Made by a program: the position numbers and the translations under genes. Shown here piece by piece: positions 16,301 to 23,682 of a stretch of DNA of 64,000 bases; the first letter of the stretch is position 1; each line of letters opens with the position of its first letter. This DNA comes from Shinella sp. SUS2 (GTDB taxonomy: Bacteria; Pseudomonadota; Alphaproteobacteria; Rhizobiales; Rhizobiaceae). The notes beneath the pieces were generated by a model. It was not told where the DNA came from and ran no database searches. It was given only the letters and a program-made list of their open reading frames with translations. The stretch spans positions 2,798 through 66,797 of the forward strand of contig NZ_KQ410735.1 in assembly GCF_001262505.1 (NCBI RefSeq), given 5' to 3'.

Positions 16301-18825
16301 AAAAGCAGGAAGATCAGCACGAGCTGCCAGATCAGCGCCTGGCGCGGCTCCATGTAGTACCAGCCCATCACGGAGGCGACGAGCCAGCCGATCGGGATGA
16401 GGCTGCGGCGCAGGTTGTCGTACATCTTCCAGCGACCGAGCATGGAAATGCCGCTCGACGGGCCGAAAATATACGGCAGCAGCTGCCAGTCGCCACGCGC
16501 CCAGCGATGCTGGCGCGATGTTTCGACGCCGTAGCGCGTCGGGAAATCCTCGACCAGCTCCACATCCGTCACCAGCGCGCAGTGCGCCAAGGAGCCTTCG
16601 AGCAGGTCGTGGCTGAGCACCGAGTTTTCCTCGATGCGGCCCTTCACCGCCGCCTCGAAGGCATCGACATGGTAGAGGCCCTTGCCGGTGAACGTGCCTT
16701 CGCCGGCGAAATCCTGGTAGACGTCGGAGACCGTGAAGACATAGGGGTCGATGCCGCGGTCGGCGGAGAAGATGCGCTGGAAGGTCGAGGCTTCCTTGCC
16801 CGTCGTCAGGGACGGCGTGACGCGCGGCTGCAAGATGCTGTAGCCGGCGGTGACTTCGTTCTTTTCCGTGTCGATGACCGGACGGTTGATCGGGTGGTGC
16901 AGCTTGCCGACGAGCTTGGTCACCGCATCGCGCATCAGGCGCGTGTCGGAATCGAGCGTCATGACGTATTTCACGTCCGCCGGCACGATGTTGGCGCCCG
17001 GCAGGAAGGTCGTGTCGCCGTCACCGCGCAGGAGGAGGTTCAGCTCGTGCAGCTTGCCGCGCTTGCGCTCCCAGCCCATCCAGCACCCCTCGGACGGGTT
17101 GAACAGGCGGCGGCGGTGCAGGAGATAAAAGCGCGTGCGGCCGTCATAGGCATAGCGCGCCGAAAGCGTCGCGATCTCGCGCTTGGCATAATCGAGCACG
17201 TCGAGATCGGCGGGGGATTCCTCCGCCTGGCTGTCCGCCCAGTCGCTGAGCAGCGAGAAATAGATCTCGCCGCGCGGATTGGCGAGATAGTGGACTTCGA
17301 GATTGCGCACCAGTTCGTCGACATGGTCGCGCTTGGAGATCAGACACGGCACGACGACGAGCGTGCGCGCATCCTCGGGAATCCCGTCCTTGAACTCGTA
17401 GCCGACAAGGCGCGACGGCGTGACGAAGAAGGTGACAAGCGTGTTGAACAGGCCCGTCGCCCCTTCGGACGCCGGCAGCGCGAAAAGCACCAGCATGATC
17501 AGCCATGCGCCGTCGGGAATATCGAGCTGATCGAGGAAATAATAGACCGCGATCATCGCCAGCAGCGTCAGGATGATATTGGGTCCGGCAATGGCGAACC
17601 AGTCGAGCTTGCGGCCGAAACGCACGATGCGCTGGACGATCGACGGCCGGTAGCCGATGCGCTTTTCGAGCAGCTTCCGCTTCTTGCCCACGAGGAAGGC
17701 GGCGACATTGGCCTCGTAGTCGAGGTCCTCGACATGCGCCGCGGCGTCTTCCGCGGTCATCGCCAGTGCCGTCTCGGTCACCTCAAGCTCGGTCTTGCCG
17801 GATCTGCGGGCGAAGCGCTCGATCGTGTTGCGATACTTGTTGCGCGAGCCGAAATCGAGGTCGCTGTAGTCGGACCCCTGACGCAGCGCCTCGTCGAGGC
17901 GGCTGACGCTTTCAAACCAGACCGGCCACTCGGTATCGTCCACCGAGCGCAGGCTCTTGATGAGCGAACTCATCGTGACGTTGCCGGAGGAGAGGCGGTT
18001 GTTCTCCGCGACGATCAGTTCTTCGAGGTCGCTGCCGCGGCTCTCAATCTTGCGCTCCAGCCACTGGATCACCGCGCCGGAGGCCTGGAGGCCGTCGCGC
18101 AGGCGATAAAGCAGCTGGATGACGAACGTATTGTCCTCGATGAAGCTTTCCAGCGACTGGAGATGCGCGATGGACTTTTCCGGATCGTTGAGGCGGATCA
18201 GCTCATCGGCCACCTCGTTGGCCTTGAAACGCATCTTGCGCGAACGCTCGACGCGGCTGGAAATGCGGCGGAGGTTTTCAAGCAGCACGAAGCGGATGAA
18301 GGAGGGCAGCGCCCAGAGCTCGCCGATCTTCAGCGCGTCGATCTTCTGGAAGCCCTGAACAAAAGCCGTCAGCCCCTCATGCGAGACGCCGCTATGGGTG
18401 TGCGCGACATAGAGCCAGGCAAGCGCCAGCGTGCGCGGCATCACCTGCCCTTCGATCTCGATGGTCGGAAGCTGGCGATAGAAGCGGCGCGGAAAATCGC
18501 GTCGCACTTCCTGGATCGCCTCTTCGACGACGTAGTAGTTGTCGAGCAGCCATTCGGCCGCCGGCGTGATCTGCGCACCGGCTTCGACATCCTTGGCCGT
18601 GGCGCGATAGACGCGGAAGATTTCCTTCTCGTTTTCCTTGTGCCGGGCGCGGAATTCGAAAGGGTGGAAGCCGGGCAGCGCCGCGGTCTTGTCGCGCGCC
18701 AGCGCTTCACCGCAATCGGCGAGCTCCTCCAGCGACAGATAGGTGGCGCGGATCGAATCGTTATAATCGATCTGCTTGGCGTCGGCGTCGCGCGAAGGGG
18801 CTTGCGGCGTATTGTGAAGGGGCAT
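10324..18825 (-). CDS. ndvB: Cyclic beta-1,2-glucan synthase
   Basis: A giant inner-membrane enzyme of 2833 residues, close to the size of NdvB/ChvB/Cgs. It primes itself, elongates glucose from UDP-glucose in beta-1,2 linkage, trims chain length and cyclises. The N-terminal third has membrane segments (clusters near 475-530 and 830-1000) flanking a GT84 glycosyltransferase domain with a DSD motif near residue 624 and RQHRWARGDWQ near 770. The C-terminal part contains two glucan-phosphorylase-type (GH94) regions, with GGDWNDGMNRVG near 2528. ATG 18825 (MPLHNTPQ) is chosen to fit the family length; in-frame starts at 18906, 18927 and 19023 are possible. OpgC is encoded directly downstream. Confidence 0.95.
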   Translation of the reverse strand: MPLHNTPQAPSRDADAKQIDYNDSIRATYLSLEELADCGEALARDKTAALPGFHPFEFRARHKENEKEIFRVYRATAKDVEAGAQITPAAEWLLDNYYVVEEAIQEVRRDFPRRFYRQLPTIEIEGQVMPRTLALAWLYVAHTHSGVSHEGLTAFVQGFQKIDALKIGELWALPSFIRFVLLENLRRISSRVERSRKMRFKANEVADELIRLNDPEKSIAHLQSLESFIEDNTFVIQLLYRLRDGLQASGAVIQWLERKIESRGSDLEELIVAENNRLSSGNVTMSSLIKSLRSVDDTEWPVWFESVSRLDEALRQGSDYSDLDFGSRNKYRNTIERFARRSGKTELEVTETALAMTAEDAAAHVEDLDYEANVAAFLVGKKRKLLEKRIGYRPSIVQRIVRFGRKLDWFAIAGPNIILTLLAMIAVYYFLDQLDIPDGAWLIMLVLFALPASEGATGLFNTLVTFFVTPSRLVGYEFKDGIPEDARTLVVVPCLISKRDHVDELVRNLEVHYLANPRGEIYFSLLSDWADSQAEESPADLDVLDYAKREIATLSARYAYDGRTRFYLLHRRRLFNPSEGCWMGWERKRGKLHELNLLLRGDGDTTFLPGANIVPADVKYVMTLDSDTRLMRDAVTKLVGKLHHPINRPVIDTEKNEVTAGYSILQPRVTPSLTTGKEASTFQRIFSADRGIDPYVFTVSDVYQDFAGEGTFTGKGLYHVDAFEAAVKGRIEENSVLSHDLLEGSLAHCALVTDVELVEDFPTRYGVETSRQHRWARGDWQLLPYIFGPSSGISMLGRWKMYDNLRRSLIPIGWLVASVMGWYYMEPRQALIWQLVLIFLLFVAPTLSLISGVMPRRNDIVARAHVHRVISDIRAANAQVALRIVFIAHSAALMADAIVRSLYRTLVSRKLMLEWRTAAQADSAARGGILAHYKSMWQAPALAALSVALAMISDTGLPYIGIPFALVWALSPMIAWYVSQTAETEDQLVVSDYVATELRKIARRTWRYFEEFVTAEQHYLPPDNFQETPQPVLAERTSPTNVGVYLLSVISARDFGWISFEETVRRLEQTIATIDGMPKYRGHLYNWYRTNTLETLGPRYVSAVDSGNLAGHLIAISSMCREWAEAPSAHLQGSLDGIGDVASILSETLKDLPDDRKTVRPLRRLIEERIAGFQNALAAVKREHEFASIRVINLSVLARDVNKLIVNLDHEIKSAESGELAKWAGALVSTCEAHIADSVFDLGSIEGLRERLIVLRDRSRDIAFTMDFGFLFRPERRLLSIGYRVETNELDEACYDLLASEARLTSLFAIAKGDLPTEHWYKLGRPVVPVGSRGALVSWSGSMFEYLMPPLVMQERQGGILNQTNNLVVVEQMNHGRRLGTPWGISEAAFNARDHELTYQYTNFGVPTLGLKRGLGQNAVIAPYASLLATQYAPTAALENLERLRKLGALGVYGFHDAVDFTPTRVPEGKTCAVVKNYMAHHHGMSIAAVANVVFNGALRERFHADPVIEAAELLLQEKAPRDIPVINAKREPETVGSTQADLLRPEIRIIKEPFSKERETVFLSNGHYAVMLTATGAGYSRWNGQSVTRWKPDPTEDRWGSFIFLRDTATNDWWSATAEPKRAEGEVTKTQFGDDKAEFIKTVGTLTSEVECIVATEHDAEGRRLTLLNTGPEDRFIEVTSYMEPVISTDDADSAHPMFSKMFIRTEIGKRGDVIRAERQKRNPNEPDMSIAHLIVDNAGPSRRTEVETDRRRFIGRGRSLATAAAFEPGAQLSGTDGFTLDPVMALRRVVRVPAGKKVKVIFWTVAAPSRAEVDAAIDRYRHPDSFNHEMIHAWTRSQVHMRHVGVTSQEAASFQMLGRYLTYPDMHLRADTGTIENGLTAQSALWPLAISGDFPIFVLRINDEIDVEVAREALRAQDYLRHRGVVADLVILNERAASYAQDMQHTLDHMCENLRIRSQSDGARQHVFTVRRDLMDVTTWQALLATARAVFHARNGTLSDQIARTVSLFSTPRGEEEAKAEATPAPVPKLPAPVADEPVEIDGKGLTFWNGFGGFNEERREYAVRLRGGEATPQPWINVIANQHFGFHVSAEGASYTWSRNSRDFQLTHWTNDPVINRPGEAFYIRDNDRGTVTTPFAALSRKKSVKFETWHGLGYSAFRSWEDGIELDLVQTVDPEEPVKYSRLALKNTGETERSLTVYGYVEWVLGNNPAKTAPFVLTSQDEESGALFATNPYSFDFAGRTSFFAVDAPVAGFTAKRREFIGRGGDIVLPGAVVAGQALSGSAEGIGDPCAALAVEIVLKPGEKRELLFVLGDTADADGARALAEKSRSADFDAVMATVRAYWSDFTGTLQVKTPDAALDRMVNDWLPYQALGCRIQARSAFYQASGAYGFRDQLQDTLAFVLHRPELARRQILNAAARQFVEGDVQHWWLPDSGAGVRTMISDDVVWLAHAVEYYCRTTGDRGILDETLAFIQGAPLAEGQHDAFYTPERSGEEASLYEHCARALDLALRRTGENGLPLILGGDWNDGMNRVGEAGRGTSVWLGWFLAGTLSGFIPVARERGDQPRADQWQEHLGRLKVVLETTGWDGGYYRRGYFDDGTPLGSAESAECRIDSIAQSWSVLSGVGDVARSRQAMDAVMAELVDRENAIIRLFTPPFVETPQDPGYIKAYPPGVRENGGQYTHASTWVVLALARLGRAEDAWACFNILNPVNHALTPEAAELYRVEPYVVAADVYGEGERTGRGGWTWYTGSAGWLYRAAVEGILGIRKEGGRLFVNPVLPASWDGYEATLDLDGRKLSIRVERGGDGGWQTTVNGSVIKSSNEGYLL

Positions 18826-19279
18826 GTTTCTGATTCTGGATCCGGCCATATGGAACCATCCGGCGACGGCCTTTGCGCCGAACGGTTTTTTGCGGGCAGG
18901 TTTCATCTCGGTGCCGCGATCAGCCATGTGACCAAACAGCGCCCGGACGGCGCGATTGGAATGGACATGGCTCAAGCGACACGCTGGTTGGCATCCTGGC
19001 CGCGTGGTGCATGAAAACGGCATTTTTTAGCCGTAAGGACAGAGACTTGCAACATGTCAACATGACCGGATGGCGCAGCATCGACCCTCATCTGCGGTTT
19101 TGGTGAATCGTGCGCCCCTCGCAGGAGGCGAGCGGACGCAAGGAGCAGGAGAATGGCAAATGGATGCGGCAGGAAAAAGTTCCCGCCCGCCCATCTGGCT
19201 GCCCGCCAAGCTGTGTCCAACCCGCCGAACGGAGCCTTGCACCATTGACTCGGTGCCGGCGCCAAGCCAGTTTGACGCC
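18826..19279. promoter_or_regulatory. Upstream region of ndvB and of the riboswitch transcript
   Basis: This 454-bp stretch lies between divergent transcripts. Next to ndvB it may encode an extension of the synthase if an upstream start is used. Beyond 19024 no gene is supported. A short hairpin ACGGC-ATTTTTTA-GCCGT lies at about 19019-19036. Promoters for ndvB (minus) and the cobalamin-riboswitch transcript (plus) are expected here but no clear boxes were identified. Confidence 0.4.
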
Positions 19280-19471
19280 GTCAGGGTCTTCCGAGTCGAT
19301 TGGCTCGGAGGCTAAGAGGGAAGCCGGTGCGATGCTCCGAAAGGAGCACCAAGACCGGCGCTGCCCCCGCAACTGTGAACGGCGAGCTGCTGTCGCTCCA
19401 TGCCACTGGTGGATTTCACCGGGAAGGCGAGACAGACGCGATGACCCGCAAGCCAGGAGACCTGCCCTGAC
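19280..19471 (+). promoter_or_regulatory. Cobalamin (adenosylcobalamin) riboswitch
   Basis: The element contains the conserved pieces of the cobalamin riboswitch in order: AGAGGGAAGCCGGTG, GCGCTGCCCCCGCAACTGTGA, CCACTGG, ACCGGGAAGGCG, ATGACCCGCAAGCC, and the B12 box AGCCAGGAGACCTGCC at 19451-19466. The closing helix P1 is perfect: GTCAGGG (19280-19286) with CCCTGAC (19465-19471). It precedes a 69-codon reading frame whose ribosome binding site is held in a hairpin, pointing to translational repression when cobalamin is bound. Confidence 0.95.
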
Positions 19472-19558
19472 ACTCGTAACGTCCATGGGCGGGGTGTCCC
19501 AGTGGTGCGCTTGCTTATCGCCTCCGGGCGAAGTTCCAGCAGCGTGCGTCCGGTCATC

Positions 19559-19578
19559 CCCCAATTTTCCGATTGGGG
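19559..19578 (+). promoter_or_regulatory. Hairpin sequestering the ribosome binding site (riboswitch expression platform)
   Basis: CCCCAAT (19559-19565) pairs perfectly with ATTGGGG (19572-19578). The GGGG of the 3' arm is the Shine-Dalgarno sequence for the ATG at 19584. Placed 88 nt after the riboswitch core, it looks like the off-state of a translation-controlling platform. Confidence 0.65.
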
Positions 19579-19583
19579 AAGAA

Positions 19584-19793
19584 ATGCTTGCCATCACCGA
19601 CAATGGTTTCGCCGGGAAACCGGAATCCATCTTCATCTCCTGGCTGCTCTGGCAGCCGCACGGCGCCGACCTTGCCGTCGAGGCGCTGAAGGAGGTCCAG
19701 AAACTCTCGCGCTATGAAAAGGTCGATCCCGACATCGCCAGACTGAAGGCGCTGTTCGCCTCCCTGGCCGGGTCGAATCGGCCGATGCACTGA
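19584..19793 (+). CDS. Small riboswitch-controlled protein of unknown function
   Basis: A 69-residue frame starting at an ATG with GGGGAAGAA upstream. It begins MLAITDNGFAGKPESIF and has a hydrophobic stretch, IFISWLLW, around residues 16-23. This is followed by a probable helix (DLAVEALKEVQKLSRYEKVDPDIARLKALFASLAG). It has no cysteines and no motif I recognise. Its position directly after a cobalamin riboswitch with a start-site hairpin argues that it is really translated and repressed when B12 is plentiful. The next gene is metH, 83 bp on. It may act in cobalamin uptake, sparing or reactivation, but no function can be assigned; it could also be a leader peptide that couples the riboswitch to metH. 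Confidence 0.6.
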   Translation: MLAITDNGFAGKPESIFISWLLWQPHGADLAVEALKEVQKLSRYEKVDPDIARLKALFASLAGSNRPMH

Positions 19794-19801
19794 CCTCTAA
19801 G

Positions 19802-19837
19802 GCATAAAGACATATTGACATAAAGATATCTTTATGT
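19802..19837 (+). promoter_or_regulatory. Palindromic operator with overlapping -35 in front of metH
   Basis: ACATAAAGATATCTTTATGT at 19818-19837 is a perfect 20-bp palindrome. A further half-site, GCATAAAGA, lies at 19802-19810. TTGACA at 19815-19820 may be a -35 box overlapping the palindrome, though no good -10 is visible. Palindromes of this kind are expected for an ArsR-type dimer; a SahR-like S-adenosylhomocysteine-responsive repressor of methionine genes is a reasonable but unproven candidate. Confidence 0.6.
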
Positions 19838-19842
19838 GATTT

Positions 19843-19865
19843 CCGGTGCAGGATTATTGCACCGG
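19843..19865 (+). promoter_or_regulatory. Leader hairpin overlapping the metH ribosome binding site
   Basis: CCGGTGCA (19843-19850) and TGCACCGG (19858-19865) form a perfect 8-bp stem with a 7-nt loop. The last bases of the stem run into GGAGGGC, the Shine-Dalgarno sequence of metH, so the hairpin may limit translation. Confidence 0.5.
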
Positions 19866-19876
19866 AGGGCTTTGCC

Positions 19877-22800
19877 GTGGCCGAATCGCACCTGGACACC
19901 CTGTTCGGACCTGAACTGCCGCCACGCGATGGGCGCGAGATTCTCGCTGCCCTTCAGGCCGCCGCACGCGAGCGCATCCTGGTGCTCGACGGCGCCATGG
20001 GCACGGAAATCCAGACGCTGAAGCTGGTGGAAGAGGATTTCCGCGGCGATCGCTTCGGCGATTGCGCATGTCACCAGCAGGGCAACAATGACCTCCTGAC
20101 ACTGACCCAGCCCGGCGCGATCGAGGACATCCACTATCGCTACGCGCTGGCCGGTGCGGATATTCTCGAAACCAACACCTTCTCCTCCACGACCATCGCC
20201 CAGGCCGATTACGGCATGGAGGACATGGTCTATGAACTGAACCGTGACGGCGCCCGCCTTGCCCGCCGCGCCGGCCTCAGGGCCACCGAAAAGGACGGCC
20301 GCCGCCGCTTCGTCGCCGGCGCACTCGGCCCGACGAACCGCACGGCCTCCATCTCGCCTGACGTCAACAATCCCGGCTACCGCGCCGTCACCTTCGACGA
20401 CCTCAAGCGCGCCTATGCGGACCAGCTGCGCGGCCTCATCGACGGCGGCGCCGACATCATCCTGATCGAGACGATCTTCGACACGCTGAACGCCAAGGCG
20501 GCGATCTTCGCCACCCGCGAAGTCTTCGAGGAAAAGGGCATCGAGCTGCCCGTCATGATCTCGGGCACGATCACCGACCTCTCGGGCCGCACGCTGTCCG
20601 GTCAGACGCCGGAGGCCTTCTGGAACTCGGTACGCCACGCCGATCCCTTCTCCATCGGCCTCAACTGCGCACTCGGTGCCAACGCCATGCGCGCCCATCT
20701 CGCGGAGATCTCCTCCGTCGCGCAAACCTTCGTCTGCGCCTATCCCAATGCCGGCCTGCCGAACGCCTTCGGCAAATATGACGAGACGCCGGAGGAAATG
20801 GCCGCCCAGATCGAGGGCTTCATGCGCGATGGCCTCGTCAACATCGTCGGCGGCTGCTGCGGCTCGACGCCGGACCATATCCGCGCCATCGCGGCGGCCG
20901 CCGCACGCCACGCACCGCGCGCAATCCCCGACATCCCGCGCCACATGCGCCTCTCGGGCCTCGAGCCCTTCACGCTGACCGAGGCTATCCCCTTCGTGAA
21001 TGTCGGCGAGCGCACCAACGTCACGGGCTCGGCGAAATTCCGCAAGCTGATCACCGCGGGCGACTATGCCGCGGCGCTCGATGTCGCGCGCGACCAGGTG
21101 GCGAACGGCGCGCAGGTCATCGACATCAACATGGACGAGGGCCTGATCGATTCCGCCAAGGCCATGACGGAATATGTGAACCTCATCGCCGCAGAACCTG
21201 ACATCGCCCGTGTTCCGCTGATGATCGACAGTTCGAAATGGGAGGTGATCGAGGCAGGCCTGAAATGCGTGCAGGGCAAGCCGCTGGTCAATTCCATCTC
21301 GCTGAAGGAGGGCGAAGAGGCCTTCCTTCACCATGCCAAGCTCGTGCGCGCCTATGGCGCCGCCGTCGTCGTCATGGCCTTCGACGAGAAGGGCCAGGCC
21401 GACACGAAGGCACGCAAGGTGGAAATCTGCACCCGCGCCTACAAGCTGCTCACCGACGTCGCAGGCCTTGCACCCGAGGATATCGTCTTCGACCCAAACA
21501 TCTTCGCCGTCGCGACAGGCATCGAGGAGCACGACAATTACGGCGTCGACTTCATCGAGGCGACGGCAGAGATCACAGCAACACTGCCGCATGCCCACAT
21601 TTCCGGCGGCGTCTCCAACCTCTCCTTCTCCTTCCGCGGCAACGAGCCCGTGCGCGAGGCGATGCACGCCGTCTTCCTCTACCACGCCATCCAGGCGGGC
21701 ATGGACATGGGCATCGTCAATGCCGGCCAGCTCGCCGTCTACGACACGATCGAGCCGGACCTGCGCGAGGCCTGCGAGGACGTTGTGCTGAACCGCGTGC
21801 CGAAGACCGGCGGCACCGCTACCGAACGCCTTCTGGAGATTGCCGAGCGCTTCAAGGGCGCTGCCGGCAAGGAGGCCAAGGAGCGTGATCTCGCCTGGCG
21901 TGACTGGCCGGTGGAAAAGCGCCTCGAACACGCGCTCGTCAACGGTATTACCGAATTTGTCGAGATCGATACAGAAGAGGCTCGTCAGAACGCCGAGCGC
22001 CCGCTGCACGTCATCGAAGGTCCGCTGATGGCCGGCATGAACATCGTCGGCGACCTCTTCGGCGCGGGGAAGATGTTCCTGCCGCAGGTGGTGAAATCCG
22101 CCCGCGTGATGAAACAGGCCGTCGCCGTGCTGCTGCCCTACATGGAGGCTGAAAAGCTCGCCAATGGCGGCAGCGGCGAGCGCCAGAGCGCCGGCAAGAT
22201 CCTGATGGCGACCGTCAAGGGCGACGTGCACGATATCGGCAAGAACATCGTCGGCGTCGTGCTCGCCTGCAACAATTACGAGATCATCGACCTCGGCGTC
22301 ATGGTGCCGGCAACGAAGATTCTTGAGACGGCAAAGGCCGAAAAGGTCGACATCATCGGCCTCTCCGGCCTCATCACCCCTTCGCTCGACGAGATGGTGC
22401 ATGTCGCCGCCGAAATGGAGCGCGAGGGCTTCGACATCCCCCTCCTCATCGGCGGGGCGACGACGAGCCGCGTGCACACGGCGGTGAAGATCCATCCGCG
22501 CTACGACCGCGGCCAAACCGTCTACGTCACCGATGCCAGCCGCGCCGTCGGCGTGGTCGGCAGCCTGCTGTCGGCTGACATGAAACCCGGTTATGTCGAG
22601 ACGCTGAAGGCGGAATACCGCAAGGTCGCGGATGCCCACGCCCGAAGCGAGGCCGAAAAACAGCGCCTGCCGCTCGCCAAGGCCCGTGAAAATGCCTTCA
22701 AGGCTGATTGGTCTGCCTACCGGCCGAAGACGCCGTCCTTCCTCGGCACGCGCGTCTGGCAGGACTGGGACCTCGCGGATCTCGCCCGCTATATCGACTG

Positions 22801-23668
22801 GACCCCCTTCTTCCAGACCTGGGAGCTGAAGGGTGTCTATCCAAAAATCCTCGACGATGAGAAACAGGGCCCCGCCGCCCGCCAGCTCTTTGCCGATGCG
22901 CAGGCGATGCTGGAAAAGATCATCGCCGAAAGATGGTTCACGCCGAAAGCCGTCGTCGGCTTCTGGCCGGCCGGAACCGTGGGCGACGACATCCGCCTCT
23001 TCACCGACGAGGCGCGAAACAAGGACCTCGCCACCTTCTTCACGCTGCGCCAGCAGCTTTCGAAGCGCGACGGACGGCCGAATGTCGCCCTTTCCGATTT
23101 CGTGGCGCCTGTCGACAGTGGCAAGCCGGATTATCTCGGCGGCTTCGTCGTCACGGCCGGCATCGGGGAGATCGCCATCGCCGAACGTTTCGAGCGGGCG
23201 AATGACGACTACAACTCGATCCTCGTCAAGGCGCTGGCCGACCGCTTCGCCGAGGCCTTTGCCGAGCGCATGCACGAATATGTGCGCAAGGAACTCTGGG
23301 CCTATGCGCCGGACGAGACCTTCTCCCCGACCGACCTCATCGGCGAACCCTATGCCGGCATCCGCCCCGCGCCGGGCTATCCCGCCCAGCCGGACCATAC
23401 GGAGAAGACGGCGCTCTTCCGCCTGCTCGATGCCGAGAAGCAGATCGGTGTCGAACTCACCGAGAGTTTTGCCATGTGGCCCGGCTCCTCCGTCTCCGGC
23501 CTCTACATCGCCTCGCCGGAAAGCTACTATTTCGGCGTCGCCAAGGTGGAGCGGGACCAGGTGGAGGACTATGCCCGCCGCAAGGGCATGACCGTCATGG
23601 AAGTGGAGCGCTGGCTCGGCCCGGTACTCAACTACGTGCCAGTGACCGCGCGGGAAAACGCGGCCTGA
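19877..23668 (+). CDS. metH: Cobalamin-dependent methionine synthase
   Basis: A 1263-residue four-module enzyme that moves the methyl group of methyltetrahydrofolate to homocysteine via methylcobalamin. Modules in order: homocysteine domain (about 20-345, zinc cysteines in GLNCALG near 265 and [10 protein letters not shown] near 326), pterin domain (about 370-640), cobalamin domain with [10 protein letters not shown] (D783, axial H785), and the AdoMet reactivation domain (about 930-1250). The start is GTG with GGAGGG eight bases upstream. It follows a palindromic operator and leader hairpin, and farther upstream a cobalamin riboswitch and small gene, so cofactor supply and methionine demand may both be sensed. 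It converges on yeiH, the stop codons sharing a hairpin. Confidence 0.97.
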   Translation: MAESHLDTLFGPELPPRDGREILAALQAAARERILVLDGAMGTEIQTLKLVEEDFRGDRFGDCACHQQGNNDLLTLTQPGAIEDIHYRYALAGADILETNTFSSTTIAQADYGMEDMVYELNRDGARLARRAGLRATEKDGRRRFVAGALGPTNRTASISPDVNNPGYRAVTFDDLKRAYADQLRGLIDGGADIILIETIFDTLNAKAAIFATREVFEEKGIELPVMISGTITDLSGRTLSGQTPEAFWNSVRHADPFSIGLNCALGANAMRAHLAEISSVAQTFVCAYPNAGLPNAFGKYDETPEEMAAQIEGFMRDGLVNIVGGCCGSTPDHIRAIAAAAARHAPRAIPDIPRHMRLSGLEPFTLTEAIPFVNVGERTNVTGSAKFRKLITAGDYAAALDVARDQVANGAQVIDINMDEGLIDSAKAMTEYVNLIAAEPDIARVPLMIDSSKWEVIEAGLKCVQGKPLVNSISLKEGEEAFLHHAKLVRAYGAAVVVMAFDEKGQADTKARKVEICTRAYKLLTDVAGLAPEDIVFDPNIFAVATGIEEHDNYGVDFIEATAEITATLPHAHISGGVSNLSFSFRGNEPVREAMHAVFLYHAIQAGMDMGIVNAGQLAVYDTIEPDLREACEDVVLNRVPKTGGTATERLLEIAERFKGAAGKEAKERDLAWRDWPVEKRLEHALVNGITEFVEIDTEEARQNAERPLHVIEGPLMAGMNIVGDLFGAGKMFLPQVVKSARVMKQAVAVLLPYMEAEKLANGGSGERQSAGKILMATVKGDVHDIGKNIVGVVLACNNYEIIDLGVMVPATKILETAKAEKVDIIGLSGLITPSLDEMVHVAAEMEREGFDIPLLIGGATTSRVHTAVKIHPRYDRGQTVYVTDASRAVGVVGSLLSADMKPGYVETLKAEYRKVADAHARSEAEKQRLPLAKARENAFKADWSAYRPKTPSFLGTRVWQDWDLADLARYIDWTPFFQTWELKGVYPKILDDEKQGPAARQLFADAQAMLEKIIAERWFTPKAVVGFWPAGTVGDDIRLFTDEARNKDLATFFTLRQQLSKRDGRPNVALSDFVAPVDSGKPDYLGGFVVTAGIGEIAIAERFERANDDYNSILVKALADRFAEAFAERMHEYVRKELWAYAPDETFSPTDLIGEPYAGIRPAPGYPAQPDHTEKTALFRLLDAEKQIGVELTESFAMWPGSSVSGLYIASPESYYFGVAKVERDQVEDYARRKGMTVMEVERWLGPVLNYVPVTARENAA

Positions 23669-23682
23669 GTTTCCTCAGGCCG
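23661..23682. terminator. Shared hairpin spanning the metH and yeiH stop codons
   Basis: CGGCCTGAG (23661-23669) and CTCAGGCCG (23674-23682) form a perfect 9-bp stem with a TTTC loop. The TGA stop of each convergent gene lies inside the stem. There is no U-tract, so it may act as a bidirectional barrier or mRNA end rather than a classical terminator. Confidence 0.5.

Noticed and set aside
10378-19014. Three long plus-strand open frames antisense to ndvB
   Set aside because: Typical shadow frames of a GC-rich gene, with no domains and no ribosome binding sites; ndvB on the other strand explains the region completely.
19110-19583. Upstream in-frame extension of the 69-residue protein through the riboswitch
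   Set aside because: It would translate the conserved riboswitch RNA; the ATG at 19584 with GGGGAAG upstream is the sensible start.
19794-19876. SAM-II or SAH riboswitch in the metH leader
   Set aside because: The leader has one simple hairpin and a DNA palindrome but none of the conserved pseudoknot sequences of those classes.
19832-23398. 1188-codon minus-strand frame antisense to metH
   Set aside because: Low-complexity shadow translation; metH has every expected motif in order.
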